Assembly (NCBI GenBank): GCA_963810945.1
Contig: CAWEPI010000004.1
Coordinates: forward strand, 1,407,576-1,471,575
Direction of reading: 5' to 3'
DNA: 64,000 nt
From: JAOUEA01 sp963810945
GTDB lineage: Bacteria; Actinomycetota; UBA4738; HRBIN12
In this document: piece by piece, positions 25,459-34,129 of the stretch
Position numbering within the stretch: the first letter of the stretch is position 1
Layout: the number at the start of each line of letters is the position of its first letter
Notes under the pieces: generated by a model
The model's input: the letters and a program-made list of their open reading frames with translations, nothing else
Databases searched by the model: none
What the model was told of the DNA's origin: nothing
Made by a program: the position numbers and the translations under genes

Positions 25459-26454
25459 ATGAACGCCCGCCGCTCGCTCCTGCCCGTGATCGCCCTGACC
25501 GTCGTCGCTGCAGCGTGCTCCTCCGGTGGAGGTGCGACCGGCGCATCGAGCCCCCCCGCGTCGGGTTCATCCTCCTCCTTCGCGGCCGAGGTGGCCACGT
25601 CGGATCTCTCGGTCGGGGCGCCGCAGCGGGTCGAGGTGGGCGTCTTCTCCAGCACGTCGAACGGCGGCGTGCAGCTGCTCAGCTTCGGCACCGTGCAGCT
25701 CGCCTTCACGTTCATCGGCAGCGGAGCTTCCGCGACACCCGGCCCGACCGCCACCGCCACCTACCTGCCGGCTCCCGGGACCCAGGGGGACGGCACCGGT
25801 CCCGCGCTCACGAGCCCCAGTGCGGCGCGCGGCGTCTACCAGGCCGAGGACGTGTCGTTCGACCGGGCGGGCAACTGGCAGGTGGAGGTGACCGCGGACG
25901 TCCAGGGCGCGGGCACCCAGCATCTGACGGCGGCGTTCCTCGTTCTGGAGCAACCGCTCCTCCCGGCTCCCGGTCAGAAGGCTTTGAAGACCGAGAACCT
26001 CACCGTGGCGTCCAAGGGCGTGCCGACGTCCGCGATCGATTCGCGCGCCCTCGACGGCGCGCCGATCCCCGATCCGGAGCTGCACCGCTGGACGATCGCG
26101 AAGGCCCTCGCCGAGCACAGACCGATCGTCGTCGTCTTCGCCACGCCCACCTACTGCATGAGCCAGTTCTGCGGACCCACCACGGACGCGGTCCAGGCGC
26201 TGGCCGACAGGTACGGCGACAAGGCGGTCTTCATCCACGTGGAGATCTGGAAGGACTACCAGAACAGCGTCGTGAACCAAGGCGCGGCCGAATGGCTGTA
26301 CCCGCCTGCGCTCCAGAAGGCGAACGGCGACCTCACAGAACCCTGGATCTACCTGATCGGCGCCGACGGAGTGATCGTGGACCGCTGGGGACCGCTCTTC
26401 GATCCCGACGAGCTGGCGCGGGATCTGCAGGCCCTCCCCCGCATGCACGGCTGA
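25459..26454 (+). CDS. Lipoprotein with thioredoxin-like domain
   Basis: 331 residues. Lipoprotein signal with lipobox VVAAACS (Cys20), Ser/Gly-rich linker, a beta-rich domain (about 45-175) and a C-terminal thioredoxin-like domain: IVVVFATPTYCMSQFCGP with a CxxxxC pair, then VFIHVEIW and WIYLIGADGVIVDRWG. The spacing differs from CxxC, so redox activity is unsure. It probably sits on the outer face of the membrane. Confidence 0.7.
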   Translation: MNARRSLLPVIALTVVAAACSSGGGATGASSPPASGSSSSFAAEVATSDLSVGAPQRVEVGVFSSTSNGGVQLLSFGTVQLAFTFIGSGASATPGPTATATYLPAPGTQGDGTGPALTSPSAARGVYQAEDVSFDRAGNWQVEVTADVQGAGTQHLTAAFLVLEQPLLPAPGQKALKTENLTVASKGVPTSAIDSRALDGAPIPDPELHRWTIAKALAEHRPIVVVFATPTYCMSQFCGPTTDAVQALADRYGDKAVFIHVEIWKDYQNSVVNQGAAEWLYPPALQKANGDLTEPWIYLIGADGVIVDRWGPLFDPDELARDLQALPRMHG

Positions 26455-26489
26455 GCCGCCCGGCCCCTCGAGCGGCCTATCATCGCGCG

Positions 26490-27431
26490 ATGGCGCACGA
26501 GCAAGACGGCGAGGGGCACCCCCACGCGCATTTCGGGCCGTCCGACGCGAACGCGTCCACGCGTCAGGGCGTCCGCGCCACGTGGATCTCCCTCGCCGGT
26601 CTCCTGCTCACCGCGTTGCTCCAGCTGCTGGTCGTAGGCGCTACCGGATCGGTGGCGCTGCTCGCCGACACGATCCACAACTTCACCGACGCCCTCACCG
26701 CGATCCCGCTGCTGATCGCGTTCCGGCTGGCCCGGAAGCCGCCCACACGCAGGTACACATATGGCTACCACCGCGCGGAGGACCTCGCCGGTGTCGTGAT
26801 CGTCGCGATGATCTTCATCTCCGCGATCGTTGCCGCCGCCGAGGCGATCCAACGCCTGATCCACCCGCAGCCCATCGACCACGTGGGCTGGGTCCTCGCG
26901 GCCGGCGTGATCGGGGCGCTCGGCAACGAGTCGGTCGCCGCCTACCGGATCCACGTCGGCCGGCGGATCGGGTCGGCGGCGATGGTGGCCGACGGCCTGC
27001 ACGCCCGCACCGACGGCCTCACGTCACTGGCGGTGGTGGGCTCGGCGCTCGGCGTGATGGCCGGCATCGCGAGGGCCGACGCCGCGGTGGGGCTCGCCAT
27101 CACGGTGGTGATCTTCGCGACCCTGATCCAGGCGGCCCGCGCGGTCTTGCACCGGGTGCTCGACGGCACGGACGAGCAGACCATCTCCCTCATCGAGGAG
27201 ATCGCGGCGGCGGTGCCGGGCGTCGAGCACGTCGGCGACGCGAGGGCCCGGTGGACAGGTCATCAGCTCCTCGCCGAGCTCAGCATCGACGTCGACCCGC
27301 ATCTGAGCGTCCACGACGGGCACGAGGTGGCGGAGCGCGTCCGGCAGGGGCTCCTCGAGCAGGTGCCGCGCCTGGCGGGCGCCACGGTGCACGTCGATCC
27401 CCACGAGCACGAGTCGCACGCCCCCGCGTAG
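26490..27431 (+). CDS. Cation diffusion facilitator (CzcD/Zn2+ type)
   Basis: 313 residues: His-rich N-terminus (GHPHAHFG), six membrane helices, cytoplasmic C-terminal domain ending His-rich (HVDPHEHESHA). The transport site residues are in LLADTIHNFTDAL and MVADGLHARTDGL (HxxxD/DxxxD pattern of Zn-type CDFs). It exports divalent metal in exchange for protons. Independent start at the ATG with a 35-bp gap after the lipoprotein gene. Confidence 0.92.
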   Translation: MAHEQDGEGHPHAHFGPSDANASTRQGVRATWISLAGLLLTALLQLLVVGATGSVALLADTIHNFTDALTAIPLLIAFRLARKPPTRRYTYGYHRAEDLAGVVIVAMIFISAIVAAAEAIQRLIHPQPIDHVGWVLAAGVIGALGNESVAAYRIHVGRRIGSAAMVADGLHARTDGLTSLAVVGSALGVMAGIARADAAVGLAITVVIFATLIQAARAVLHRVLDGTDEQTISLIEEIAAAVPGVEHVGDARARWTGHQLLAELSIDVDPHLSVHDGHEVAERVRQGLLEQVPRLAGATVHVDPHEHESHAPA

Positions 27432-27450
27432 GCCCCTCCCGGCCCGTAGC

Positions 27451-28435
27451 ATGGTGTCCATGGAAGCGCAGCCCGCCATGCCGCCCGCGCCGGCGACCGA
27501 GTACTGCTACCGGCATCCCTCGGTGGCCACCGGCATCCACTGCACCCGGTGCGATCGGCCCATCTGCACCGAGTGCATGATCCCAGCGCCCGTCGGCTAC
27601 CAGTGCCCCTCGTGCGTGGAGGAGGCGAGGCGGGAGTACCGCAAGGGGACCCGGGCGGAGGGTGGCGGTGGCGAACGCCAAGGCCGTCTCCGTCACCAGC
27701 CTCCTGCTGGCGGCCATCGTGGGCATGTACGTCGTCGAGATCGCCGTCGGCGGCGCCGGCTCGTTGTTCCAGGGCCCGACCTCCGCGCCAGCTCGTGGGG
27801 CTGGGCGGTGCCGTGGCCGTGTGGCCCACCCGCACCGGGGTGGTCGGCATCGCCGCGGGACAGTACTGGCGCCTGTTCACCTCGATGTTCCTGCACGCGG
27901 GCCTGATCCACCTCGCGTTCAACGCCTACGCGCTCTGGCTCTTCGGCACGATGATGGAGGCCGAGCTCGGGCGGCTGCGGTTCGCCCTCGTCTACCTCAT
28001 CACCGGGCTGTTCGCGGGGGCGGTCTCCTACGCCTTCGTCGCGTTCGTGGCCCAGCCCAACGGGCACGCTCTTGATCCCCCCGGTGGCGGTGGGGGCTTC
28101 GGGCGCCATCTTCGGCATCTTCGGCGCCTTCGTCGCCTACAACTGGCGTCGTCGTCACACGCCGGAGGCCGCCGCACGCCTGCGCATGGCGGTGATCTTG
28201 ATCGTGATCAACGCCGTGATCGGATTCGGGTCCGGGGGCGCGATCGATTGGCACGCGCACGCCGGCGGCCTCGTCGCCGGCCTGCTCCTCGGCTACGCCG
28301 CCGAGGGGTTCGGCCGGTTGCGCGACGAGCGGCTCACCTTCGCGATCGGCTGCACCGCACTGATCATCGCGACCGTCGCGATCGCGCTTGTGGAAGACGG
28401 CACAGATCCACCAGCAGTTCCCGGGGATCTTCTAG
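27451..28435 (+). CDS. Rhomboid protease with N-terminal zinc-binding domain, four +1 frame changes
   Basis: Intramembrane serine protease. Residues about 15-55 form a B-box-like zinc motif (CYRHP, CTRCDRPICTECM, CPSC). Six helices follow, with HAGLIHLAFNAYALWLFG, catalytic Ser in GASGAIFG and His in AIDWHAHAGGLVAG. The coding path needs +1 steps at about 27652-27655 (CGG-G), 27797-27800 (GGG-G), 28062-28065 (GGG-C) and between 28364 and 28396. The last restores WKTAQIHQQFPGIF and the TAG at 28433-28435. All pieces keep GC-rich third positions and all motifs survive, so it does not look like a decayed pseudogene. Corrected length is about 326 residues. ATG 27460 is an alternative start. Confidence 0.82.
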
Positions 28436-28476
28436 GGCCATCCGGGCGCTCAGACCGAGCGTCGGTTCCGCGCTCC

Positions 28477-28923
28477 TCAGCCCGGTCGGAACGCCGGGAG
28501 CCCGTCATCGACCTCGGAGACCACGACGGCATCGGTCTCGAGCAGCCCCGCCAGGACGCGGGCGGCGCGGTTCGTGCCCTCTCGGTCCCACGACTCGACC
28601 ACGTCGCGCACGATCCGATCTGCGTCGAGGATCACCAGCGTGGGGACGTGCTCGATGTCGAAGGCGTCGGAGATCGCGTACGGCTCGGCGTCGGACACGG
28701 AAGGGAACCCCGCGCCGTGCTCGTGCGCGAAGCGCTCCAGGAGCGCGGGTGGGTCCTGCCCGACCCCCACGAACGCCCCCGGATACGCCGTGGCGAACCG
28801 GTCGAACGCGGGAGCCGCCATCTGGCACGTCGGACACGTCACCTTGTAGAAGGCGAGCGCGTGCGGACCCGTGGATCCCACGTCGGGCACCCGGGGAGCC
28901 ACTTCACCGACCGCGATCGTCAT
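28477..28923 (-). CDS. Thioredoxin/TlpA-like protein
   Basis: 148 residues with a thioredoxin fold. The redox motif is CPTC in FYKVTCPTCQMAAPAF, and the cis-proline is in EHVPTLVILD. No signal peptide or membrane anchor is visible, so it probably acts in the cytoplasm. Convergent with the rhomboid gene; 19 bp downstream of the PQQ-like gene, so the two may share a transcript. Confidence 0.85.
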   Translation of the reverse strand: MTIAVGEVAPRVPDVGSTGPHALAFYKVTCPTCQMAAPAFDRFATAYPGAFVGVGQDPPALLERFAHEHGAGFPSVSDAEPYAISDAFDIEHVPTLVILDADRIVRDVVESWDREGTNRAARVLAGLLETDAVVVSEVDDGLPAFRPG

Positions 28924-28942
28924 AGGGGCATCGTACGTCCGG

Positions 28943-30448
28943 CTACGTCGATGGAGCGTCCGCGATGCCGTAGAGGTATCCCTCGCGCGTTCCGAAGTAG
29001 AGCCAGCCGTGCCACACCGCGGGCGTGGATTCGATGCAGCCGTCCAGGTGCAGCTTCCAGATCAACCCGGGGGTCTCGGTCGGGTCGGCGATGTTCCACG
29101 CGTAGAGATCGCCCTTGCAGTCGCCCTGGATCAGCACGCCGTCCACCACCACGGGAGAGCCGATCGCGGGCGCGCCGACCTTCTGCTCCCACACGATGTC
29201 GCCGGTCTCTCGGTCGACCTCGAGCACGCGCCCCGCCGCGGTCGTGAAGTACACGTACGCGCCGTAGAGGGCCGGTGTGGACCAGCTCCCGCCGGCGCCC
29301 TCGAACCCGATCTCACGCGCGGCGATCCCCCACACGAGCGGGTCGTTGGGGTTGGACGGATCGAGCTTCATCAGCTGACCCGAGCGTTTCGCCTGATCGT
29401 TGAACCGCTGGTACTCGCTCGCCACGTAGAGCATGCCCTGCTGGTCGATCACGACCGAGGCATCCGTGTCGTCGCCCGTCCAGTACCGGAACACCTCCTG
29501 GTAGCCCGTACCGCCGTTGAGGAGGTCGGAGATGTCCCAACCCTCGACGAGCCCTCCGGAATTGGCGAAGTACGCCACCCCGTCGCGGAACGCCACCGAG
29601 CTCTCGATCGAGACCTCGCGGTCCCCGAGGTCGGAAAGGAGCTGGTCGTCGAACCCAGGGATGCTCGCCACGACCTCCGGCGCCACCGTCACGAGCCCGG
29701 CGGCGTCGTACCCACGGTGCAGACGGATCACGTAGAACCAGCCGTTCTCGCCCCCTTCCAGCAGGTAGTCGCCCACGATCAGCGGGGCACCGTCCCAGTC
29801 GTTGTTGCGCAGCGGCCTGGGCACCGAGGTGTCGGCGTTCAGCTCCCAGAGCACCGTGGGTTCCGGCCGATCGAGCGCCACCACCATGAGGTAGTTGTCT
29901 CGCGAGCCGGCGTAGTAGAGGGGATACCCCCCTGGGTCCGATGTCGCCGACCCCTTCGCGAGGTCGCGCGTCACCAGGTCCGGCCGCGTCGGCGCGCCCG
30001 TCGTACCGTCCACGAAGTGGTACTTGCCGTCGTAGGCCCCCTCGCGGACCTCCACCGTCCCGTCCGCGTTCTCGATCACGTTGGGCTGTCCCGTCCACCC
30101 CGTGCCGCACCATTCGCTGGAGTCGAGGCCGACGATCGAGGTGCTGCACATCTTCTCCACGGGCTCGCGCCACCGCACGACCGGATCGGCGGGCACCGGG
30201 CCCTCGCCGTAGTAGGAGCGGGTGAGGTTCCCGCGGAAGGTCGTGAGGCCGGGGAACTTCTTGTTGACCGGCCCCGGCGTCTTCACGTCGCCCGGCGACG
30301 GGAGCGGGGCGCTGCCGGGTCCACCGGGGCGGACGACCGCGAAACCGACCCCGGCGACCAGCAGCGCCGAGATCACGCCGAGGATCACCGCGACGGTGGC
30401 ACGGGAGGGTCGAGGCAGCGCGGGAAGCCGGGACACCATGGCGCCCAT
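28943..30448 (-). CDS. Membrane-anchored PQQ-like beta-propeller protein
   Basis: 501 residues: one N-terminal membrane helix (about 17-40), a Pro-rich linker, then WD/PQQ-like blades: KYHFVDGTTGAP, VVDGVLIQGDCKGDLYAWN, GWLYFGTREGYLYGI. The repeats resemble BamB/pyrrolo-quinoline-quinone repeat proteins, but no enzyme residues are evident. It likely faces outward and may bind a ligand or protein. Related actinobacterial proteins are of unknown function. Confidence 0.75.
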   Translation of the reverse strand: MGAMVSRLPALPRPSRATVAVILGVISALLVAGVGFAVVRPGGPGSAPLPSPGDVKTPGPVNKKFPGLTTFRGNLTRSYYGEGPVPADPVVRWREPVEKMCSTSIVGLDSSEWCGTGWTGQPNVIENADGTVEVREGAYDGKYHFVDGTTGAPTRPDLVTRDLAKGSATSDPGGYPLYYAGSRDNYLMVVALDRPEPTVLWELNADTSVPRPLRNNDWDGAPLIVGDYLLEGGENGWFYVIRLHRGYDAAGLVTVAPEVVASIPGFDDQLLSDLGDREVSIESSVAFRDGVAYFANSGGLVEGWDISDLLNGGTGYQEVFRYWTGDDTDASVVIDQQGMLYVASEYQRFNDQAKRSGQLMKLDPSNPNDPLVWGIAAREIGFEGAGGSWSTPALYGAYVYFTTAAGRVLEVDRETGDIVWEQKVGAPAIGSPVVVDGVLIQGDCKGDLYAWNIADPTETPGLIWKLHLDGCIESTPAVWHGWLYFGTREGYLYGIADAPST

Positions 30449-30476
30449 GCTAGCCGCGGCCGAAGCCGTGGGAGGC

Positions 30477-31301
30477 TCAGACGGGTTCGGCCGCGGCGCG
30501 GTAGCTACCCAAGACGCGGAGCAGCGAGGTGTGCCTCGCGACCTCGGCGAGCGCGGCCTCGACGTCGGGGTCCTCCGCCGCCGCCATCAGGTCCACGTAG
30601 AACACGTATTCGAAGGGCTTGCCACGGCGCGGCCGCGACTCCAACTTGTGCAGGTTGATGTTGCGACCGGCGAACGGCTGCAGGGAGGCCAGGAGCGACC
30701 CCGGCTCGTCCAGGACGGCCATCACGAGCGAGGTCTTGTCGGGGGGGCCGAGCTGCGCGTCCTCAAGACCGATGGCAGCGAACTTCGTGAAGTTCTCCTT
30801 CTCCGTCTGGATCCGCTCCGCCAACACGCTCAGGCCGAACCTGCTGCCTGCGCTGACGCTCGCGACGGCCGCGTCGTGCGGGTCCCCTCGCTCGGCGATG
30901 AGGCGGGCCGCTCCGGCCGTGTCGTGCACGGGCACCGGCTCGATCCGCAGCGATGCGAGGAACTCCTCACACTGGGCGAGGGCCTGCCAGTGGGAGTGCG
31001 CCCGGCGCACGTCCTCGAGCCGCGCGCCACGGACGCCGAGGAGCGCGTGGTCCACCCGGACGAGCGCCTCCCCCACGATCCGCAGGAGGCTCGTGTGCTG
31101 CAGGAGCTCGTAGGTCTCGTTCACGGACCCGGCCTGCGAGTTCTCGAGCGGCACGACGCCGAAGGGCGCCTCGCCGCTCGTGACCCGGGAGAAGACGAGC
31201 CGCACCGTGTCGCACGGCAGCGGCTCCGCCTCGGGGAACAACGCCCGCACCGCGCGCTCGCTGTACGCGCCGGGTTCCCCCTGGTAGGCCACCTTGCTCA
31301 T
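30477..31301 (-). CDS. pheA: Prephenate dehydratase
   Basis: 274 residues. Converts prephenate to phenylpyruvate for phenylalanine synthesis. The catalytic domain opens VAYQGEPGAYSERA and contains GVVPLENSQAGSV and the TRF-like catalytic segment as ENFTKFAAIG (Arg replaced by Lys). The C-terminal ACT domain has GSLLASLQPFAGRNINL followed by KLESRPRRGKPFEYVFYVD, the Phe-sensing ESRP motif, so feedback inhibition is expected. No chorismate mutase domain is fused. Confidence 0.93.
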   Translation of the reverse strand: MSKVAYQGEPGAYSERAVRALFPEAEPLPCDTVRLVFSRVTSGEAPFGVVPLENSQAGSVNETYELLQHTSLLRIVGEALVRVDHALLGVRGARLEDVRRAHSHWQALAQCEEFLASLRIEPVPVHDTAGAARLIAERGDPHDAAVASVSAGSRFGLSVLAERIQTEKENFTKFAAIGLEDAQLGPPDKTSLVMAVLDEPGSLLASLQPFAGRNINLHKLESRPRRGKPFEYVFYVDLMAAAEDPDVEAALAEVARHTSLLRVLGSYRAAAEPV

Positions 31302-31356
31302 GGCCGCAGAGCCTAGCAGCGGCCCCCAGCGGCCCAGAGACGGTGGTTCCCGATGC

Positions 31357-31390
31357 TAGGCTGGCCAACGTCCGTACGGCGTCCGTACGG
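31357..31390 (+). promoter_or_regulatory. Candidate -10 element followed by a tandem 11-bp repeat
   Basis: TAGGCT (31357-31362) could be a -10 element. Right after it CGTCCGTACGG occurs twice head-to-tail (31369-31379, 31380-31390), and each copy holds the palindrome CCGTACGG. The position at the expected transcription start suggests an operator for the DUF4012 gene; the regulator is unknown. Confidence 0.4.
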
Positions 31391-31435
31391 CGGCAGCGCC
31401 GGCGGTGCCGGCCGTCCCTCGACCCACGCGGAGCC

Positions 31436-33451
31436 ATGGAGACACCCACCCGGGCCGATCCGCCCGAACAGCACAGCGCGACCCCGCGCGGTCCTGCCCA
31501 CGCGCACGCCCCACGCCGTCGTCGCGTGCTCCGGGTCCTGGGCTGGTGCGCCCTGGTCCTGCTCGTGCTGGTGCTGTTGGTGGGGACGATCACGGCGATC
31601 GCGGGGCTGAGCGCCAAGCGGAGCCTCGACCGGGGACGCGCCGAGCTCCAGGACGGCAAACGTGCGCTCGTCGCGGGAGATCTCGGGCGTGCGACCGACG
31701 CCTTCTCCACGGCCGAGGCCTCCTTCTCGGATGCCGAGGCCCGGGTCTCGGGCGGCCTCGCCGGCGTGGCCTCGTCCATGCCTCTGGCCGGCCGAACCTT
31801 GCGGGTGGTCGACGGCGTCGCCGTCGCCGGTCGTGAACTCGCGGCCGCCGGAGGACAGCTCAGCGCGGCGGTTGGGCGGCTCCCCGACGGACTGGGATCG
31901 CTGTCTCCCGTCAACGGGAGGATCCCCGTCGAGGAGATCGCTTCGCTCTCCGACGATGTTCGGGACGCCGCCGCGCACGCGGAGGCGGCCCAGGCGGCGC
32001 TCGACGCCACCCCGTCATCCCTGTTGGTGGCCCCGGTCGCGGACGCGCGCAACGAGGCCGTGGTCCAGGTGAGCGCGGCGGCGACCACCCTGCGCTCGGC
32101 CTCGTCGTTGCTGGATGCCTTCCCCGCCTTCGCCGGCGCGGACGGTCCCCGCCGATACCTGCTGGTGGCGGAGAGCCCCGCGGAACAACGTGGGACCGGC
32201 GGCATCTGGGGTGCCTACGCCGTCCTCACCGCGAACGACGGGCGGCTCACCGTCTCTCCGTTCAAAGGGGTGCTGACGCTCAAGCAGCTCCCGCCGGATG
32301 CGGTCCCCGCCCCCAATCCCGACTACCGGCGCAACTACGACGCGTACGGGGGCGCCGGATCCTTCCGCGATCTGAACATGACCCCGGACTTCCCCTCGGC
32401 CGCCAAGGCGGCGCTCGGCAACTACGAGGCCAGCACGGGCGAGCGACTCGACGGTGTGATCAGCGTGGACCCCTTCGCGCTCCAGCACCTGCTCGCGGTG
32501 ACGGGCCCCGCGGAGGTCCCCCACCTCGGGATCACCGTGGGTTCGGGAACGGTCGTCGATCTCCTCGCCAACGAGGCCTACATCCGGTTCGCGAACCAGG
32601 GCAAGGCGCGCAAGGCGGTCCTGGGGGCGGTCGCCGGCTTGGCGTTCGAGCGCTTCCTCGAGCAGCCGGGCCAGGCGCTCGCGAAGCTCAAAGCGGTGGG
32701 ACGGTCGGTGAGCGACGGCAACCTGAAGGTCTACAGCACGGACCCGACGTTCGAGCAGGGACTCGCGACGGCCGGACGCGACGGCGCCCTCGCCGTGCCG
32801 CAGGGCGACGACCTGCTCTCGGTCGTGGTCAACAGCCTCTCGGGGAGCAAGATCGACTACTACGTGACGCGCTCGCTCACCTACGACGTCGAACTCGGGG
32901 GCGACGGCCAGGCGTTCGGCACCACCGAGGTGACGCTGCGCAACGACGCGCCCAGCTCCGGCATCCCCGGCGATGTGATCCATCCGACGGCGAAGGGCTA
33001 CGAGAGCGGCGACGTCGCCTCCCTCGTGACCTCATCGTGTCCCGGGTCCTGCGGTCTGGTGAGCGCGCAGCGCGACGGCGAGGACGTGAAGCTCCGCGTG
33101 GGCGAGGAACTCGGGCACCACTGGTATCAGGACGTGATGGTCGTGCCCTCACGAACCTCCAGCTCGCTGCGGATCGTGACCTCGCGCGGCGACGCCTGGC
33201 AGGGCAACAGCACCGGAGGGACGTACGCCCTGAGGATCCTCCCGCAGACGACCGTGAAGACGACCCACGTCCGCGTCAAGATCCATGCCCCTGCGGGCAC
33301 GAGGATCAGCTGGACGAGCGAGCCGATGGACGTACAGGGAGGCGCCGCGACCTGGGAGGGAGACCCGCGCGGTCCCCTCACCCTGGAGGTTCGCTTCGGT
33401 GCGCCGATCCCCCTCAGCTGGTGGCGGAACCTCACCCGTCCATTGACCTGA
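31436..33451 (+). CDS. DUF4012 domain membrane-anchored protein
   Basis: 671 residues: a His/Arg-rich cytoplasmic head, one membrane helix (about 38-62), then a long extracellular region. The helical part (65-215) precedes the DUF4012 core starting at RRYLLVAESPAEQRGTGGIWGAYAV. Later sections (NDAPSSGIP, VVPSRTSSSLRIVTS) look beta-rich. DUF4012 proteins are common in actinobacteria near polysaccharide and glycosyltransferase genes; function unknown. The gene is alone on its strand and ends at a strong hairpin. Confidence 0.85.
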   Translation: METPTRADPPEQHSATPRGPAHAHAPRRRRVLRVLGWCALVLLVLVLLVGTITAIAGLSAKRSLDRGRAELQDGKRALVAGDLGRATDAFSTAEASFSDAEARVSGGLAGVASSMPLAGRTLRVVDGVAVAGRELAAAGGQLSAAVGRLPDGLGSLSPVNGRIPVEEIASLSDDVRDAAAHAEAAQAALDATPSSLLVAPVADARNEAVVQVSAAATTLRSASSLLDAFPAFAGADGPRRYLLVAESPAEQRGTGGIWGAYAVLTANDGRLTVSPFKGVLTLKQLPPDAVPAPNPDYRRNYDAYGGAGSFRDLNMTPDFPSAAKAALGNYEASTGERLDGVISVDPFALQHLLAVTGPAEVPHLGITVGSGTVVDLLANEAYIRFANQGKARKAVLGAVAGLAFERFLEQPGQALAKLKAVGRSVSDGNLKVYSTDPTFEQGLATAGRDGALAVPQGDDLLSVVVNSLSGSKIDYYVTRSLTYDVELGGDGQAFGTTEVTLRNDAPSSGIPGDVIHPTAKGYESGDVASLVTSSCPGSCGLVSAQRDGEDVKLRVGEELGHHWYQDVMVVPSRTSSSLRIVTSRGDAWQGNSTGGTYALRILPQTTVKTTHVRVKIHAPAGTRISWTSEPMDVQGGAATWEGDPRGPLTLEVRFGAPIPLSWWRNLTRPLT

Positions 33452-33470
33452 GGCCGCCGAACAGACAGAA

Positions 33471-33493
33471 GCGCCCCGGCTACGCCGGGGCGC
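33471..33493. terminator. Strong GC hairpin between convergent genes
   Basis: A perfect 10-bp stem (GCGCCCCGGC / GCCGGGGCGC) with a TAC loop lies 20 bp after the DUF4012 stop and 25 bp after the stop of the convergent small surface-protein gene. It can terminate both strands. Confidence 0.75.
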
Positions 33494-33517
33494 CTCGGAG
33501 CTACGAACGCGTGCGGG

Positions 33518-33754
33518 TTACGCCTGGCTCGCGGAGCGGCGCCGGGCCACGAAGAGCGCGGCCAAGCCAACCACCAGGAGCGCAACCGCGACGATCGCAG
33601 CCATGGAGACGTTCCCGCCCGTGAAGGCCGTACCGCCGCCGCTCCCCTTGACCACCGTGGTGGGCGGGGGGGCAGTGGTGTAGGCCAGGGCGGAGCCCGC
33701 CATGGTGGTCACCAGCGCCAGGGCGCCTCCGACCACTGCGGCCATCCTCTTCAT
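33518..33754 (-). CDS. Small surface protein with LPXTG-like anchor
   Basis: 78 residues: signal peptide MKRMAAVVGGALALVTTMAG with cleavage near ALA, a short Thr/Pro/Gly-rich mature part, then TAFTGG, a hydrophobic helix (MAAIVAVALLVVGLAALFV) and RRR tail. This is the layout of a sortase substrate with xAFTG in place of LPXTG. Only about 30 residues would remain exposed. No sortase gene is in the window. Confidence 0.65.
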   Translation of the reverse strand: MKRMAAVVGGALALVTTMAGSALAYTTAPPPTTVVKGSGGGTAFTGGNVSMAAIVAVALLVVGLAALFVARRRSASQA

Positions 33755-33937
33755 CGCCGTTCCCTTCTGTCGCCCTGACTCCGTGCGCGTCGCGCACGTG
33801 TCCTACCGTTTACGTACGTGATGATAGGCCGTTCGGGCTACGAGCTGCAACCAGCCGAAGGGCCCAATTTGCCGATAGTACGTTCGGTCCGGCCTACGCC
33901 CCTTCAGGGACGGGGTTCCGGGGCCGATATGGGGAGC

Positions 33938-34117
33938 ATGAAGCTCCGGGCTTCCACCGCGGAACGCATCGAGGCTGCCTTCGCGGCCGCGGTTGCATCG
34001 GGAGACTACGCTGCGGCGGAGGGATGGTTGGCGACCGCCCGCTACGTCGCGGATCGCGAGGCCGCCCGACGGCGGCCGCGGCGCGAGCGGATCATCCGCG
34101 TCCGTGCGGCCCGCTAG
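33938..34117 (+). CDS. Small hypothetical helical protein
   Basis: 59 residues, Ala/Arg/Glu-rich, predicted two helices (TAERIEAAFAAAVASGDYAAAEGWLATARYV) and a very basic tail. GGGGAG lies just upstream; ATG 33929 is an alternative start. I do not recognise it. Composition and a DYAAAEGWL helical hairpin pattern, as in tetratricopeptide-like helices, favour a real gene, but support is modest. Confidence 0.4.
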   Translation: MKLRASTAERIEAAFAAAVASGDYAAAEGWLATARYVADREAARRRPRRERIIRVRAAR

Positions 34118-34129
34118 CCACCATCGGGC

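Noticed and set aside
27451..28435. Rhomboid gene as a pseudogene
   Set aside because: All active-site motifs, GC-rich third positions and a proper stop remain, and all frame changes have one sign. Decay would give mixed signs and stop codons.
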